A stretch of DNA of 47,521 nt from Flavobacterium collinsii (GTDB lineage: Bacteria > Bacteroidota > Bacteroidia > Flavobacteriales > Flavobacteriaceae): the NCBI RefSeq assembly GCF_902804485.1, contig NZ_CADCST010000111.1, positions 1 through 47,521 of the forward strand, given 5' to 3'. A model generated the notes under the pieces. The model was not told where the DNA came from and did no database searches. It worked only from the letters and a program-made list of their open reading frames with translations. Below are positions 34,480 through 43,629 of the stretch, piece by piece (position 1 is the stretch's first letter; every line of letters begins with the position of its first letter). A program made the translations under genes and the position numbers.

Positions 34480-35721
34480 ATGAAACAAAATAAACTTTTA
34501 GCATTGATCCTCTGTTGTTTCGCTTTGCTATTATCCAGCTCTGTACAAGCCCAGTTTATGGCAGTTGAATCAAAAGATACTTTAAATGGAAAGCCAAAAT
34601 TGACTGCAAAACTTCTTGGCAGATTAAAATTAAACGGAATTTACGATGTCAGAGGAAGCCTCAGTGGTAATAGCTCATTTCTTATTCATAAAAATGATGT
34701 TTCAGGAAAAGACATACCTGCTTTTAGCATGGACATGCGACAATCGCAATTGCGTTTTGTAAGTACAATACAACTCAATAATGGAAAAGAAATAAAATCA
34801 ATGCTTGAAGCCGATTTTGAAGGAGCAAATAACACTTCTCAATTCAGACTACGCCATGCCTGGGTTCAATACGATCATTGGACGGTAGGTCAAACCTGGT
34901 CAAATTTTGGAGACTCCTCCTTGTGGCCTTCACCATTACTCGATTGGGATGGCCCTACAGGTATGGTACTTTCCCGCAGAATTCAGGTACGCTACACTGC
35001 TCGCTTTAAAGAAAACGGACACACTGCTTTTGAGCTTTCTGCAGAATATATGGAACCACGTCGCTTGTACGATTACACGCTAAACCCCACTCAAGGTGTA
35101 GATTACGTGCCCTCCAGAGCACCTGATGCTGTTGCAGGCATAAGATATGCTTTTAACAACAAAGGCTTTATAAAAGTGGCCGGACTTTATCGTAGTGTTG
35201 CTTACGATTCTAAAAATGTTGCATCCGGAGAAACACAATTTGATTTTGCTTCCCAAAATGGTGGCGGTGTCACAGCAATTACAAGTATCTTTTTTAGAAA
35301 AAAATCAGGCTTAATAAATAATCTTCAGGCGCAATGGACAATAGGTAAAGGAATCGGTGATTATTTTCTGGCTGTGGGTGGTTCGGGGCTAGATGGTTTT
35401 GCCCGATCAGATTATTCGGGAAAACTAGACCTTTTACCAGTACATGCAGGTTTTATTTCGTACGAACGTTTCTTCAATAAAAAATTTCATTCCATGATTA
35501 TGGCCTCTTACAATCATTTTTATGACGGAGCTGCCACACAGGCCGGTTGGGACCGTATGACCAATTACCAGTTTACGCTTAATGCATCTTATGACTTTTT
35601 TGATTTCCTTACTGTCGGACTTGAACCACAAATAGGCTACAAACAATTACAATATGCAGATGGAAACACTCAAGGGGCTAACGCCGTTCGAATCAATTTT
35701 GGAATGTTATTCAATTTCTAA
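34480..35721 (+). CDS. DcaP-like outer-membrane porin
   Basis: A 413-residue protein with a signal peptide (about residues 1-25, ending VQAQ). A beta-barrel follows with features of the DcaP family: RLKLNGIYDVRG, SQFRLRHAWVQYDHWTVGQTWSNF and WDGPTGMVLSRRIQVRYT. The C terminus ends in Phe (INFGMLFNF), as expected for an outer-membrane barrel. DcaP porins pass dicarboxylates and similar acids. It is followed after 32 bases by the asparaginase gene, suggesting uptake of asparagine, aspartate or peptides. Confidence 0.88.
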   Translation: MKQNKLLALILCCFALLLSSSVQAQFMAVESKDTLNGKPKLTAKLLGRLKLNGIYDVRGSLSGNSSFLIHKNDVSGKDIPAFSMDMRQSQLRFVSTIQLNNGKEIKSMLEADFEGANNTSQFRLRHAWVQYDHWTVGQTWSNFGDSSLWPSPLLDWDGPTGMVLSRRIQVRYTARFKENGHTAFELSAEYMEPRRLYDYTLNPTQGVDYVPSRAPDAVAGIRYAFNNKGFIKVAGLYRSVAYDSKNVASGETQFDFASQNGGGVTAITSIFFRKKSGLINNLQAQWTIGKGIGDYFLAVGGSGLDGFARSDYSGKLDLLPVHAGFISYERFFNKKFHSMIMASYNHFYDGAATQAGWDRMTNYQFTLNASYDFFDFLTVGLEPQIGYKQLQYADGNTQGANAVRINFGMLFNF

Positions 35722-35753
35722 TATCAGGATTAACCACATAAATAATAAAAAAA

Positions 35754-36803
35754 ATGAAAAAATTAGTACTCGTATTTTTGTTGTGCATCGCGACATCTAT
35801 AACCTTTGGACAACAAAAACCCCGAATCATAATTCTTGCTACGGGTGGAACTATTGCAGGTGAGGGAAAATCTTCGGATAGAGCCGGCTATACTGCGGGT
35901 AAAATTCCAATATCCGATCTTATAGGAAGCATTCCGAGTGTAAATTCGATTGCAGACATCAGCGGAGAGCAAATATCTTCTGTAGGCAGTCAGGACATGA
36001 GTCTCGACATATGGAAAAAACTAGCCACTCGTATCAATGAAATATTTAGCAAAAATGAAGCCGATGGCGTTGTTATAACACATGGTACCGATACGCAGGA
36101 AGAAACAGCCTATTTTCTTAATTTGGTCCTTCCACATGAATTACCTGTTGTAATTACGGGCTCTATGCGTCCGGCAACAGCTATTAGTGCTGACGGTCCT
36201 AAAAACCTGTTTGATGCTATTACGGTTGCTGCCGACCCTAAAAGCAGAAAACGTGGCGTTTTAGTTTCTTTTAATGAATCAATTTATGACTCCAGAGAAG
36301 TGACCAAAACCAGTACAACTAAAGTAAATGCTTTTAAATCGCCAGATTCGGGACCACTTGGAGAAGTTTATGACGGTCGTGTAGAATACTATAAATCATC
36401 CGTGAGAGAAACCACTAAAGGAAGACCTTTTGAAGTGAATACAAACACAAAACTGCCAAAAGTTGAAATTGTATATATGTATGCAGATGCCTCAGCTGAT
36501 TATATCGATTATTTGGTAAAACAAAAAGTAGATGGTATTGTAATAGCCGGTGTTGGAAACGGGAATTTCTCTAAAGCTTTTACCGATGCTATTCAAAAAG
36601 CAACCAAAGCAAATATCTCTGTATGCCGTGCAAGTCGTTGCATTGAAGGCAGAGTCGTATTAGATGGTGAGACCAACGATAATGAACTAGGGACTATAGT
36701 ATCTGATAATCTTAGCCCGCAAAAAGCAAGAATTTTATTGATGCTTGGACTAACGAAATCAAAGAATAAAAAAGAGTTACAAGATTATTTTTTCCATTTT
36801 TAA
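35754..36803 (+). CDS. ansB: Type II (periplasmic) L-asparaginase
   Basis: A 349-residue enzyme that hydrolyses asparagine to aspartate and ammonia. A signal peptide (about residues 1-20, ITFGQQ) places it in the periplasm. The nucleophile Thr33 is in LATGGTIAG and the second catalytic pair Thr112-Asp113 is in THGTDTQEETAYF. Binding loop SVGSQDMS and C-terminal segment are present. It lies between a porin gene and a C4-dicarboxylate transporter gene in the same direction, consistent with asparagine use. Confidence 0.95.
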   Translation: MKKLVLVFLLCIATSITFGQQKPRIIILATGGTIAGEGKSSDRAGYTAGKIPISDLIGSIPSVNSIADISGEQISSVGSQDMSLDIWKKLATRINEIFSKNEADGVVITHGTDTQEETAYFLNLVLPHELPVVITGSMRPATAISADGPKNLFDAITVAADPKSRKRGVLVSFNESIYDSREVTKTSTTKVNAFKSPDSGPLGEVYDGRVEYYKSSVRETTKGRPFEVNTNTKLPKVEIVYMYADASADYIDYLVKQKVDGIVIAGVGNGNFSKAFTDAIQKATKANISVCRASRCIEGRVVLDGETNDNELGTIVSDNLSPQKARILLMLGLTKSKNKKELQDYFFHF

Positions 36804-36896
36804 AATCTTTACTTACCACATTTACAACATTATCAGTAACTTTCGAATAAGATTCAATTCACAAACAATCTTGTTAATCTTCAAATTCATCACTAT

Positions 36897-38231
36897 ATGA
36901 TACTACTACAGTTTGCCATACTGCTTGCCATGATCCTTATTGGATCGAGACTTAAAGGAATTGGTCTGGGAGTAATGGGAATGATCGGACTACTTATATT
37001 TGTCCTGTTTTTTCATATGCGCCCTGCGGAGCCACCTGTAGCGGTACTTTTGATCATTCTGGCCATTGTAACTACTGCAGCTACATTACAGGCCGCCGGA
37101 GGTTTAGATTATCTAGTTAGTATCGCTGAGAAAATTATACGACGCAACCCCAAGTACATTACTTTTATTGCGCCATTTACCGTTTATTTCTTATGTCTCT
37201 TCGCCGGTACCGCGCACATAGTATATTCACTGCTTCCAATTATAGCAGAAGTTTCTGCTAAGAAAAGAATACGACCTGAACGACCATTAAGTATTTCTGT
37301 TATCGCCTCTCATATGGCACTTACCGGAAGCCCAATGAGTGCTGCAACAGCCTCCTTAGCAGCTATACTTGCCTATTCTACCGCTGTTGTCGATATCATG
37401 AAGATATGTATCCCTGCTTGTCTCATAGGAATTGCTGCAGGTGTTTTTTCAGTTTGGAAAATAGGCAAAGAACTCAATGAAGACCCTGAGTTTATCGAAA
37501 AAATGAAGGACCCTGTATTTGCCGAAAGTATAGATAAAACATCTGAATCAGACAGAACGTTAAAACCAGGTGCTAAAACAGCCGTTTTCATATTCGCGAG
37601 TGCTATATTGCTTATTATTATTTTCGGGGCTTTTCCACAATTTCTTCCTTATGTAGGAGAAGGAGAAGCAGGTTTTGCTGTAGGAGCAGATGGAGCTGTT
37701 AATCTTACCGGATTGATTATTATGATTACACTATCGGCTTCGGCACTTATAATGATCGTTACAAAAACCTCCCCTATGTTAGTATCCAAAATGAGTCTGT
37801 TTACTTCTATGGCAACAGCTCTTGTATCAGTTCTTGGAGTCGTGTGGATGAGTGCCACTTTTATGGGAGCGAACAACAAATTAATCGAAAGTACTTTCAG
37901 AGACATCACATCAGAGTATCCCTTTACTTTTACTTTTGCGTTAATCATTATGGGAGCGTTAACATTCAGTCAGGCCGCAACGACAAAAATCATGATGCCA
38001 ATAGGATTGGCATTAGGAATTGGACAACCACATCTTATTGCCATGTTTCCTGCTGTTAATGCTGATTTTATTTTACCAGGCTATCCCACGCTGGTTGCTG
38101 CAATGGACTTTGATCGTACAGGTACTACCCGAATAGGAAAATATGTAGTCAATCATAGTTTTATGTTGCCTGGTCTGGTCACTATAGCTGTAACTATAGC
38201 TTCAGGATTTTTGTTTAGTATGTTCATCTAA
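36897..38231 (+). CDS. Anaerobic C4-dicarboxylate transporter (DcuA/DcuB family)
   Basis: A 444-residue inner-membrane carrier with about ten to twelve helices. Family marks include LQAAGGLDYLVSIAEKIIRR, the segment FAGTAHIVYSLLPIIAEVS, ASHMALTGSPMSAATASLA, and the C-terminal PGYPTLVAAMDFDRTGTTRI. Dcu carriers exchange aspartate, fumarate, malate and succinate. It follows the asparaginase gene by 93 bases in the same direction, so it may take up aspartate made in the periplasm in exchange for succinate or fumarate. DcuA or DcuB subtype is not decided. Confidence 0.93.
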   Translation: MILLQFAILLAMILIGSRLKGIGLGVMGMIGLLIFVLFFHMRPAEPPVAVLLIILAIVTTAATLQAAGGLDYLVSIAEKIIRRNPKYITFIAPFTVYFLCLFAGTAHIVYSLLPIIAEVSAKKRIRPERPLSISVIASHMALTGSPMSAATASLAAILAYSTAVVDIMKICIPACLIGIAAGVFSVWKIGKELNEDPEFIEKMKDPVFAESIDKTSESDRTLKPGAKTAVFIFASAILLIIIFGAFPQFLPYVGEGEAGFAVGADGAVNLTGLIIMITLSASALIMIVTKTSPMLVSKMSLFTSMATALVSVLGVVWMSATFMGANNKLIESTFRDITSEYPFTFTFALIIMGALTFSQAATTKIMMPIGLALGIGQPHLIAMFPAVNADFILPGYPTLVAAMDFDRTGTTRIGKYVVNHSFMLPGLVTIAVTIASGFLFSMFI

Positions 38232-38257
38232 AAACCACCATACTATTTTTAATTACT

Positions 38258-38306
38258 ACTTTGCTTTTTCTTACATACTTCATTGTAGTGTTTCAAAAAG
38301 CAAAGT
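38258..38306 (+). terminator. Terminator of the asparagine-use operon
   Basis: ACTTTGCTTTTT at 38258-38269 pairs perfectly with AAAAAGCAAAGT at 38295-38306 around a 25-base loop, with a T run shortly after. It lies 26 bases beyond the Dcu stop. Confidence 0.65.
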
Positions 38307-38426
38307 AATAATTTACTTTTTTTCTTCTCCTGTTTTTAATATTTCTAATAAGAGAAAACTACAAAATTAGACTTCAATTACAAATTATAATAGAAGCGTT
38401 TCAATTAAAATCTACGCTCAAACCTT

Positions 38427-40199
38427 CTAAATTACTCCCATTTTCTGCATCAGGAAAGTTGCGCTTTTATTTTTACAAATTCCGTTACGAAGTTTATAAT
38501 CAAAATGAAGTTCGTTATTTTTAATTTCAACTTCAAAGCACTGATTCGTTAAAACATCAGGATATTCATTTGTTGTCAAACATACCTCAATATCGTGCGT
38601 AGCAATGGCACCAATCGCATTTTTAGCAATTACTTTTTTAACCACTTCAATTGTTCCGTTTCGTTTATCATCGGAGTTTGTTCCTCTTAGAATTTCATCT
38701 AACAAAACAAAAGCAGGACGTTCTTCTAACGCGTCCATAATTTGTTTTAAACGTTTAATTTCAGCAAAAAAGTAAGACTCACTATCCGCTAACGAATCAG
38801 ACAATCGCATTGAAACTAAAACTGGAAGTGGGTGAATGTTAGCTTTTGAAGCACAAACAACTGAACCTATCCCTCCTAAAACCATATTGATTCCCAAACT
38901 TCTCAAAAAAGTACTTTTACCCGACATGTTTGAACCGGTCAGAATCATGAAGGATTCAGGATAAAAATGAGTATCATTCCCTACTCTGGTTGCCGGATTT
39001 AATAGCGGATGACTCAGATTTGAAAACCCAATTTTATATTCTGAATTGATTTCAGGGAAAACAAAATCCGGGTTATTGTATGCCAAATTTGCTAAACTAT
39101 TCAATGCTTCAAATTCACCAATAATATCTATCCATTTTTCAAGTTCAGCCGAATAGTTTTGTTTCCATTTTAAAAGCGCCTTCAAAACGTGCAGATTAAA
39201 CAAAAACATTCCGTTAAAGACAGTTGCAGTTACAAAATTATTAATGGTATCCATTCTAGAAAACAACTCCGAAAGGTCTTTTAAATGTTTGCTTGCGGTT
39301 GTATTTCTAAAAATAAGCTGTTGTTGTAAATCAATTAATCTTTTTGACTGAAAAGATTCAGTTTCGATCTTCTGAACTAATAAACTGTATTGTTTGATGA
39401 TTTTATCTACATTATCGGCTTTGGCAATCTCCGACTGTATCCGCTTAAAGCAACTTCCCAAAACAATCATATTGGCAATAAAAATATAACTCAGATAGGA
39501 TAATAAAATTGTTTTTGATGTAAAAAAGTATGCTGCTAAAAAGCCTAAAAATAAGGTTGGAAAAATAACAGATATTGCAATTAAAACTTTAGGTAAGATG
39601 TTATTTTTAAATGAATTCCAATAAATTAAAGAGCTATAAGATTCTTTTGTGTCATAACTTATCATTGCCAAAGCCATAAAATCCTGACGCCAATCTATTT
39701 TAGTTTTTAATTCGTCGATTGCTTTCTGATTTTCAAGAATAGTTTCATTGGAAGATAACTTCAGCAATTGATTTGCCAACGTCTTTTTACCAATATAAGT
39801 AGCGGTTCTGTTTAGATTTTGAAACAGTGAATGATCTCCAAAAACATCCAGATCATAAGCATAGGAATGGCTAAAGTCATTAAATTCTATTCCGTTCTCA
39901 AAAGGAATTTTTTCTCTTTTTAAATAAGCAATTTCATTCTCATTTAATTTCAAAATTGCTTTAGTAAGTTCCCTCTGAAAAGACAGAGCAGAATGAATTC
40001 GCATTAAAAAAAGAAAACCAACAAAAGACAAAAAAGCAAAAGCTACGTAAAGTATTTCATTGGTTTTTATGTAGTAAAACAATAAGAACAAACACAGAAA
40101 TACGCTTAAAAGACGCAGAATACTAATGCTATTGTATTTTTTGTTGATTTTATTAAAAAGTATTGTATAGTGCTCAACTTTATTCTGATATGCTTCCAT
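38427..40199 (-). CDS. Membrane-anchored MutS-like ATPase
   Basis: A 590-residue protein. The N-terminal half has two paired hydrophobic regions (about residues 24-67 and about 205-250), likely four membrane helices. The C-terminal half is a MutS-type core and ATPase: a helical lever region, then Walker A GSNMSGKST with Lys428, Walker B FVLLDEILRGTNSDD, and the TH switch (ATHDIEV). The mismatch-binding domain of true MutS is absent. It is therefore not canonical mismatch repair; a role in membrane-linked DNA or other processes is unknown. A TATATTTG box lies at 40220-40227 on the reverse strand. Confidence 0.9.
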   Translation of the reverse strand: MEAYQNKVEHYTILFNKINKKYNSISILRLLSVFLCLFLLFYYIKTNEILYVAFAFLSFVGFLFLMRIHSALSFQRELTKAILKLNENEIAYLKREKIPFENGIEFNDFSHSYAYDLDVFGDHSLFQNLNRTATYIGKKTLANQLLKLSSNETILENQKAIDELKTKIDWRQDFMALAMISYDTKESYSSLIYWNSFKNNILPKVLIAISVIFPTLFLGFLAAYFFTSKTILLSYLSYIFIANMIVLGSCFKRIQSEIAKADNVDKIIKQYSLLVQKIETESFQSKRLIDLQQQLIFRNTTASKHLKDLSELFSRMDTINNFVTATVFNGMFLFNLHVLKALLKWKQNYSAELEKWIDIIGEFEALNSLANLAYNNPDFVFPEINSEYKIGFSNLSHPLLNPATRVGNDTHFYPESFMILTGSNMSGKSTFLRSLGINMVLGGIGSVVCASKANIHPLPVLVSMRLSDSLADSESYFFAEIKRLKQIMDALEERPAFVLLDEILRGTNSDDKRNGTIEVVKKVIAKNAIGAIATHDIEVCLTTNEYPDVLTNQCFEVEIKNNELHFDYKLRNGICKNKSATFLMQKMGVI

Positions 40200-40219
40200 T
40201 CCTTAAATTTAATGAAACA

Positions 40220-40227
40220 CAAATATA
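40220..40227 (-). promoter_or_regulatory. -7 box candidate for the MutS-like gene
   Basis: On the reverse strand this reads TATATTTG, an exact TAnnTTTG match, 20 bases before the ATG. No -33 TTG is seen. Confidence 0.4.
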
Positions 40228-40268
40228 GGTTTTACACTTACATTCCGGTATTAAATCTCTAATAGATT

Positions 40269-41102
40269 TTAGGTTTCATGCATGACCAAAACAGGTATCG
40301 AAACTTCTTTGGTTATTTTTTTTGAGAAACTGGATTCAAAAATACTTTCAAAGAAAGATTTTTTGTGCGTGATAACCGTTAAAACATCTACATCTTTATA
40401 AAGTACAAAATCAAGAATAGTTTCTTTTACTTCATCACTTGGCAGAACCAAAAATTCTACATTTTCATTCGCAAATTCTTTATCCCATTCTTTAATTGTA
40501 GTATCTGGGACATCAGTATTTGAAGTTCTTACATAGAGGCTTTTTACTTTTGCATTTGTTTTTCTGGCAATTTCCAGAACTTTACGAAGCTCGGCTTTGT
40601 CTTTCTCACGATAACGCGTTGTAAAACCAATTATTTTTATTTTTTTGAATTTTGCATCAGCAGGAATACACAAAACAGGAACCTTAACCTCTGAAATTAC
40701 TGAGCTCGTATTTGATCCAAGGAAAAATTTTGTCCAGTCTGAAACCCCAGAAGTTCCCATGATTACAAAATCAATATGGTCCTCTTCTACTGCTTTTTTT
40801 AGATTGAAAACTAAGTCACCATCCATTAAACGATGTTTGATGACAATGTTATCCAATTTTCGCTCCGCTGCAATGGTTCTAAGCTTCGGGATCTCATCTT
40901 TAAACATTTCAAACTTTGCCAATTCAATAGAACTATAGATTGATGCATAATTTTCGGGGAAAAATTGGCTATCGTAAACCGGAATTTCAAAAGTGTGCAA
41001 CAAAACGAGTTCGGCGTTTACAATCTTAGCAAATTCTAAAGCGTGAACAAAAGCATTTGTTGCCGCTTCAGAAAAATCTGTTGGAAATAATATCTTTTTC
41101 AT
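40269..41102 (-). CDS. Tandem universal stress protein (two UspA domains)
   Basis: A 277-residue cytoplasmic protein with two Usp domains. The first (KKILFPTDFSEAATNAFVHA) carries the ATP-binding pattern G-x2-G-x9-G-S (GTSGVSDWTKFFLGS). The second (from about residue 150, KIKIIGFTTRYREKD) lacks the glycine pattern at the equivalent place (THKKSFFESIFESSFSKK), so it probably does not bind ATP in the same way. The ATG at 41102 is chosen over a TTG 30 bases upstream because it matches the family N terminus and lies after a promoter at 41130-41159. Confidence 0.93.
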   Translation of the reverse strand: MKKILFPTDFSEAATNAFVHALEFAKIVNAELVLLHTFEIPVYDSQFFPENYASIYSSIELAKFEMFKDEIPKLRTIAAERKLDNIVIKHRLMDGDLVFNLKKAVEEDHIDFVIMGTSGVSDWTKFFLGSNTSSVISEVKVPVLCIPADAKFKKIKIIGFTTRYREKDKAELRKVLEIARKTNAKVKSLYVRTSNTDVPDTTIKEWDKEFANENVEFLVLPSDEVKETILDFVLYKDVDVLTVITHKKSFFESIFESSFSKKITKEVSIPVLVMHET

Positions 41103-41129
41103 TTTGTTTGAGATTAAAGGTTTGTTTCT

Positions 41130-41159
41130 CAAATTTAATCATTCTAGGTTCAAATCAAA
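41130..41159 (-). promoter_or_regulatory. Bacteroidetes-type promoter of the universal stress gene
   Basis: On the reverse strand TTTG (41156-41159) and TAAATTTG (41130-41137) are separated by 18 bases. The likely start of transcription is about 20 bases before the ATG at 41102. Confidence 0.6.
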
Positions 41160-41272
41160 CTGATAATTATCAGTATTTTAACATTTAAAATTTTATTAAA
41201 ATTAGCGTTTAGAAAAACTATAAACCTCATTTTCAAGCAAGCTTTGAGTTCGTAACTTTGTGCCTTTTTTTA

Positions 41273-41280
41273 TACCTTTG
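41273..41280 (+). promoter_or_regulatory. -7 box four bases before the mnmE start
   Basis: TACCTTTG is an exact TAnnTTTG match ending 4 bases before the ATG at 41285. Its position excludes a longer protein from the TTG at 41258 and suggests a leaderless or nearly leaderless message, as at 33201-33208. Confidence 0.55.
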
Positions 41281-41284
41281 CAAC

Positions 41285-42685
41285 ATGATAAATCAAGATT
41301 CTATAGTTGCATTGGCTACTCCATCAGGAGCTGGAGCTATTGCTATCATACGTATTTCAGGTTCTGACGCTATTACGATCGGAAACTCTGTTTTTAAATC
41401 CATAAAAAACAAGGACTTAACCACACAAAAAACACATACTTTACATTTGGGTCATATTGTTGATGACTCAAAAACATTGGATGAAGTATTGGTGTCTGTT
41501 TTTAAAGGACCTAACTCCTACACAGGCGAAAATACAATTGAAATTTCGTGTCACGGCTCAACTTATATCCAACAGCAAATTATTCAGCTGCTCTTAAGAA
41601 AAGGATGTCGAATCGCTGATCCGGGAGAATTTACACTTAGAGCTTTCCTAAACGGAAAACTTGATTTATCGCAGGCAGAGGCCGTTGCCGATTTGATTTC
41701 ATCAGATAACGAAGCTTCGCACCAGATCGCTATGCAGCAAATGCGCGGTGGTTTTAGCAACGAAATAGCCAAACTCCGTGAAGAGCTTTTAAATTTTGCT
41801 TCTCTAATCGAACTGGAACTGGATTTTGCCGAAGAAGATGTAGAATTTGCAGACCGTACCCAATTTCATGAGTTATTAAATCGAATTGAATTTGTTTTAA
41901 AACGTCTGATTGATTCTTTTGCCGTTGGAAATGTGATTAAAAACGGTATTCCGGTAGCCATTGTTGGAGAACCAAATGTGGGTAAATCTACTTTACTAAA
42001 TGCCCTGTTAAATGAAGAACGTGCCATTGTTTCTGACATTGCAGGAACAACACGCGACACAATCGAAGATGAATTAGTGATTGGCGGAATTGGTTTTAGA
42101 TTTATTGATACAGCAGGAATTCGCGAAACCAAGGATGTTGTAGAAAGCATCGGAATCAAAAAAACATTTGAAAAAATCGACCAGGCACAGGTTGTGATTT
42201 ACTTGTTCGACGGTTTCAAGTTTCAGGTTTCAAGTTCTGAGTTTGTTTCTGAAATTGAACAAATCAAAAATAAGTACCCGTTAAAACCTCTGCTAATTGT
42301 CGTCAATAAAAAAGATATATTGTCTACTGATGAAGTTGCAAACATCACCAATAAGCTTGAAAATTTAAATGCAAAGCTATTATTAATTTCAGCTAAAGAG
42401 AAAATTGGTGTTGATGATTTAAAAAACGAGCTACTTTCTTTTGTCAATACAGGAGCACTCAGAAACAATGAAACTATTGTAACGAATACAAGACATTACG
42501 ATTCTCTACTTAAAGCATTAGAAGAGATTCAGAAAGTAAAATTCGGACTTGAAACTAATCTTTCCAGCGATCTTATTGCACTTGATATTCGCGAAGCTTT
42601 GTACCAATTTGGTCTTATTACCGGTCAGGTTTCTAACGACGAATTGTTAGGAAATATTTTTGCAAATTTCTGTATCGGTAAATAG
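41285..42685 (+). CDS. mnmE: tRNA modification GTPase MnmE
   Basis: A 466-residue cytoplasmic GTPase that works with MnmG to modify the wobble uridine of certain tRNAs. An N-terminal folate-binding domain (about 1-120) is followed by a helical domain and an inserted G domain: G1 GEPNVGKST (228-236), G2 GTTRD, G3 DTAG from Asp275, and G4 NKKD (341-344). The C terminus ends in CIGK, carrying the conserved catalytic Cys. Residues 310-317, between G3 and G4, are encoded by an in-frame heptad array like those of the spacers. The start is set by the family N terminus (MINQDSIVALATPSGAGAIA). Confidence 0.97.
   Translation: MINQDSIVALATPSGAGAIAIIRISGSDAITIGNSVFKSIKNKDLTTQKTHTLHLGHIVDDSKTLDEVLVSVFKGPNSYTGENTIEISCHGSTYIQQQIIQLLLRKGCRIADPGEFTLRAFLNGKLDLSQAEAVADLISSDNEASHQIAMQQMRGGFSNEIAKLREELLNFASLIELELDFAEEDVEFADRTQFHELLNRIEFVLKRLIDSFAVGNVIKNGIPVAIVGEPNVGKSTLLNALLNEERAIVSDIAGTTRDTIEDELVIGGIGFRFIDTAGIRETKDVVESIGIKKTFEKIDQAQVVIYLFDGFKFQVSSSEFVSEIEQIKNKYPLKPLLIVVNKKDILSTDEVANITNKLENLNAKLLLISAKEKIGVDDLKNELLSFVNTGALRNNETIVTNTRHYDSLLKALEEIQKVKFGLETNLSSDLIALDIREALYQFGLITGQVSNDELLGNIFANFCIGK
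42214..42234 (+). repeat. Heptad array TTTCARG inside mnmE
   Basis: TTTCAAG (42214-42220), TTTCAGG (42221-42227) and TTTCAAG (42228-42234) run in perfect tandem. Twenty-one bases equal seven codons, so the frame is kept. They encode about FKFQVSS in the G domain. The unit is the same word as in spacer islands F and G. Confidence 0.85.
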
Positions 42686-42701
42686 GTTTTACAAAATATT
42701 A

Positions 42702-42765
42702 GAAAACAAAGAATGCCCTGTTAAAACGCCATTATATAGTATTTTAACGGGGATTCTTTGTTTTC
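42702..42765. terminator. Long bidirectional terminator after mnmE
   Basis: The 25 bases from 42702 pair almost perfectly with 42742-42765 (outer part GAAAACAAAGAAT with ATTCTTTGTTTTC). The loop is 15 bases. It lies between the converging mnmE and carbonic anhydrase genes and probably serves both. Confidence 0.85.
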
Positions 42766-42852
42766 AGAACTCAAAAATGAGCACTATAAAAACGTATTTT
42801 TTTACTTATTTTTATTATCCATTTTTGAATAAATAGGCACCTGTTTATAAGT

Positions 42853-43629
42853 TCACTTATTGTGGATTGTTTGATACGGATCGAAAAACTCTACCACTCC
42901 AGTTTTCATATTGTAAACACCTCCAATTATTAGTATTTGGCCGTTTTGTTCCATCTCTTTTAAAATAATGCTCCTCTGACGAATTTGATCAATAGCAAGT
43001 TCAACGTTTGTAGCACATACTGCTTCTACAAATGCTTCATTCGAAGGTGTCTTTTCACCCTTAAAATCTATACTAGCTTTTTTAACTGCAGGTTGTATTT
43101 TATTCAACAGCAAGGTTATATTACCTAACTTGACATCACTTATAGCCGATTTAATAGCACCGCAATATTCATGTCCCAGCACCAATACTAATTTTGCGCC
43201 CGAAACTTTACAGGCATATTCTAAACTTCCTAAAATATCATCATTTACAACATTCCCAGCTACTCTGGCAACGAATAAGTTACCAATGCCACTATGAAAA
43301 ACATCTTCAACGGGCACACGGGAGTCAAGACACGATAGTACTACCGCTTTTGGATATTGACCTAAAGATGCCTTCCTCACTCTTTCTGTAGTATTACGAA
43401 TCGTTAAATTGTCTTCAGCAAAAGCTTTATTGCCACTTTTTAATCGTTCCAATACTTCAACAGGTGTGAGTTTTGCCTGTTGTTCAGCAGTTAAAATATC
43501 AGATGAAATAATATCGCTTTTATCAATAGATACCGTTTGATTTTCTTTTCCTTGACTCTCTACTGTATGATGATAGTTTTGGCATCCTATTATAAAGAAT
43601 AAGAATACTATAACTAATTTTTTTTCCAT
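42853..43629 (-). CDS. Beta-carbonic anhydrase, predicted lipoprotein
   Basis: A 258-residue enzyme interconverting carbon dioxide and bicarbonate. Zinc ligands and partners of the beta class are present: Cys100, Asp102 and Arg104 in SCLDSRVP, and His153 and Cys156 in GHEYCGAI. The N terminus has a hydrophobic stretch and lipobox IIGC (Cys16), so it is predicted to be anchored in a membrane facing the periplasm, unlike most beta-class enzymes. It is divergent from a PAS-LuxR regulator gene. Confidence 0.94.
   Translation of the reverse strand: MEKKLVIVFLFFIIGCQNYHHTVESQGKENQTVSIDKSDIISSDILTAEQQAKLTPVEVLERLKSGNKAFAEDNLTIRNTTERVRKASLGQYPKAVVLSCLDSRVPVEDVFHSGIGNLFVARVAGNVVNDDILGSLEYACKVSGAKLVLVLGHEYCGAIKSAISDVKLGNITLLLNKIQPAVKKASIDFKGEKTPSNEAFVEAVCATNVELAIDQIRQRSIILKEMEQNGQILIIGGVYNMKTGVVEFFDPYQTIHNK

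Noticed and set aside
41146..41162. tRNA T-loop-like sequence GGTTCAAATC
   Set aside because: No acceptor stem or cloverleaf can be formed around it; it is part of the universal stress gene promoter.
41258..41284. N-terminal extension of MnmE from TTG at 41258
   Set aside because: The extension is read through the TACCTTTG box, and MnmE proteins start at MINQDS-like sequences.
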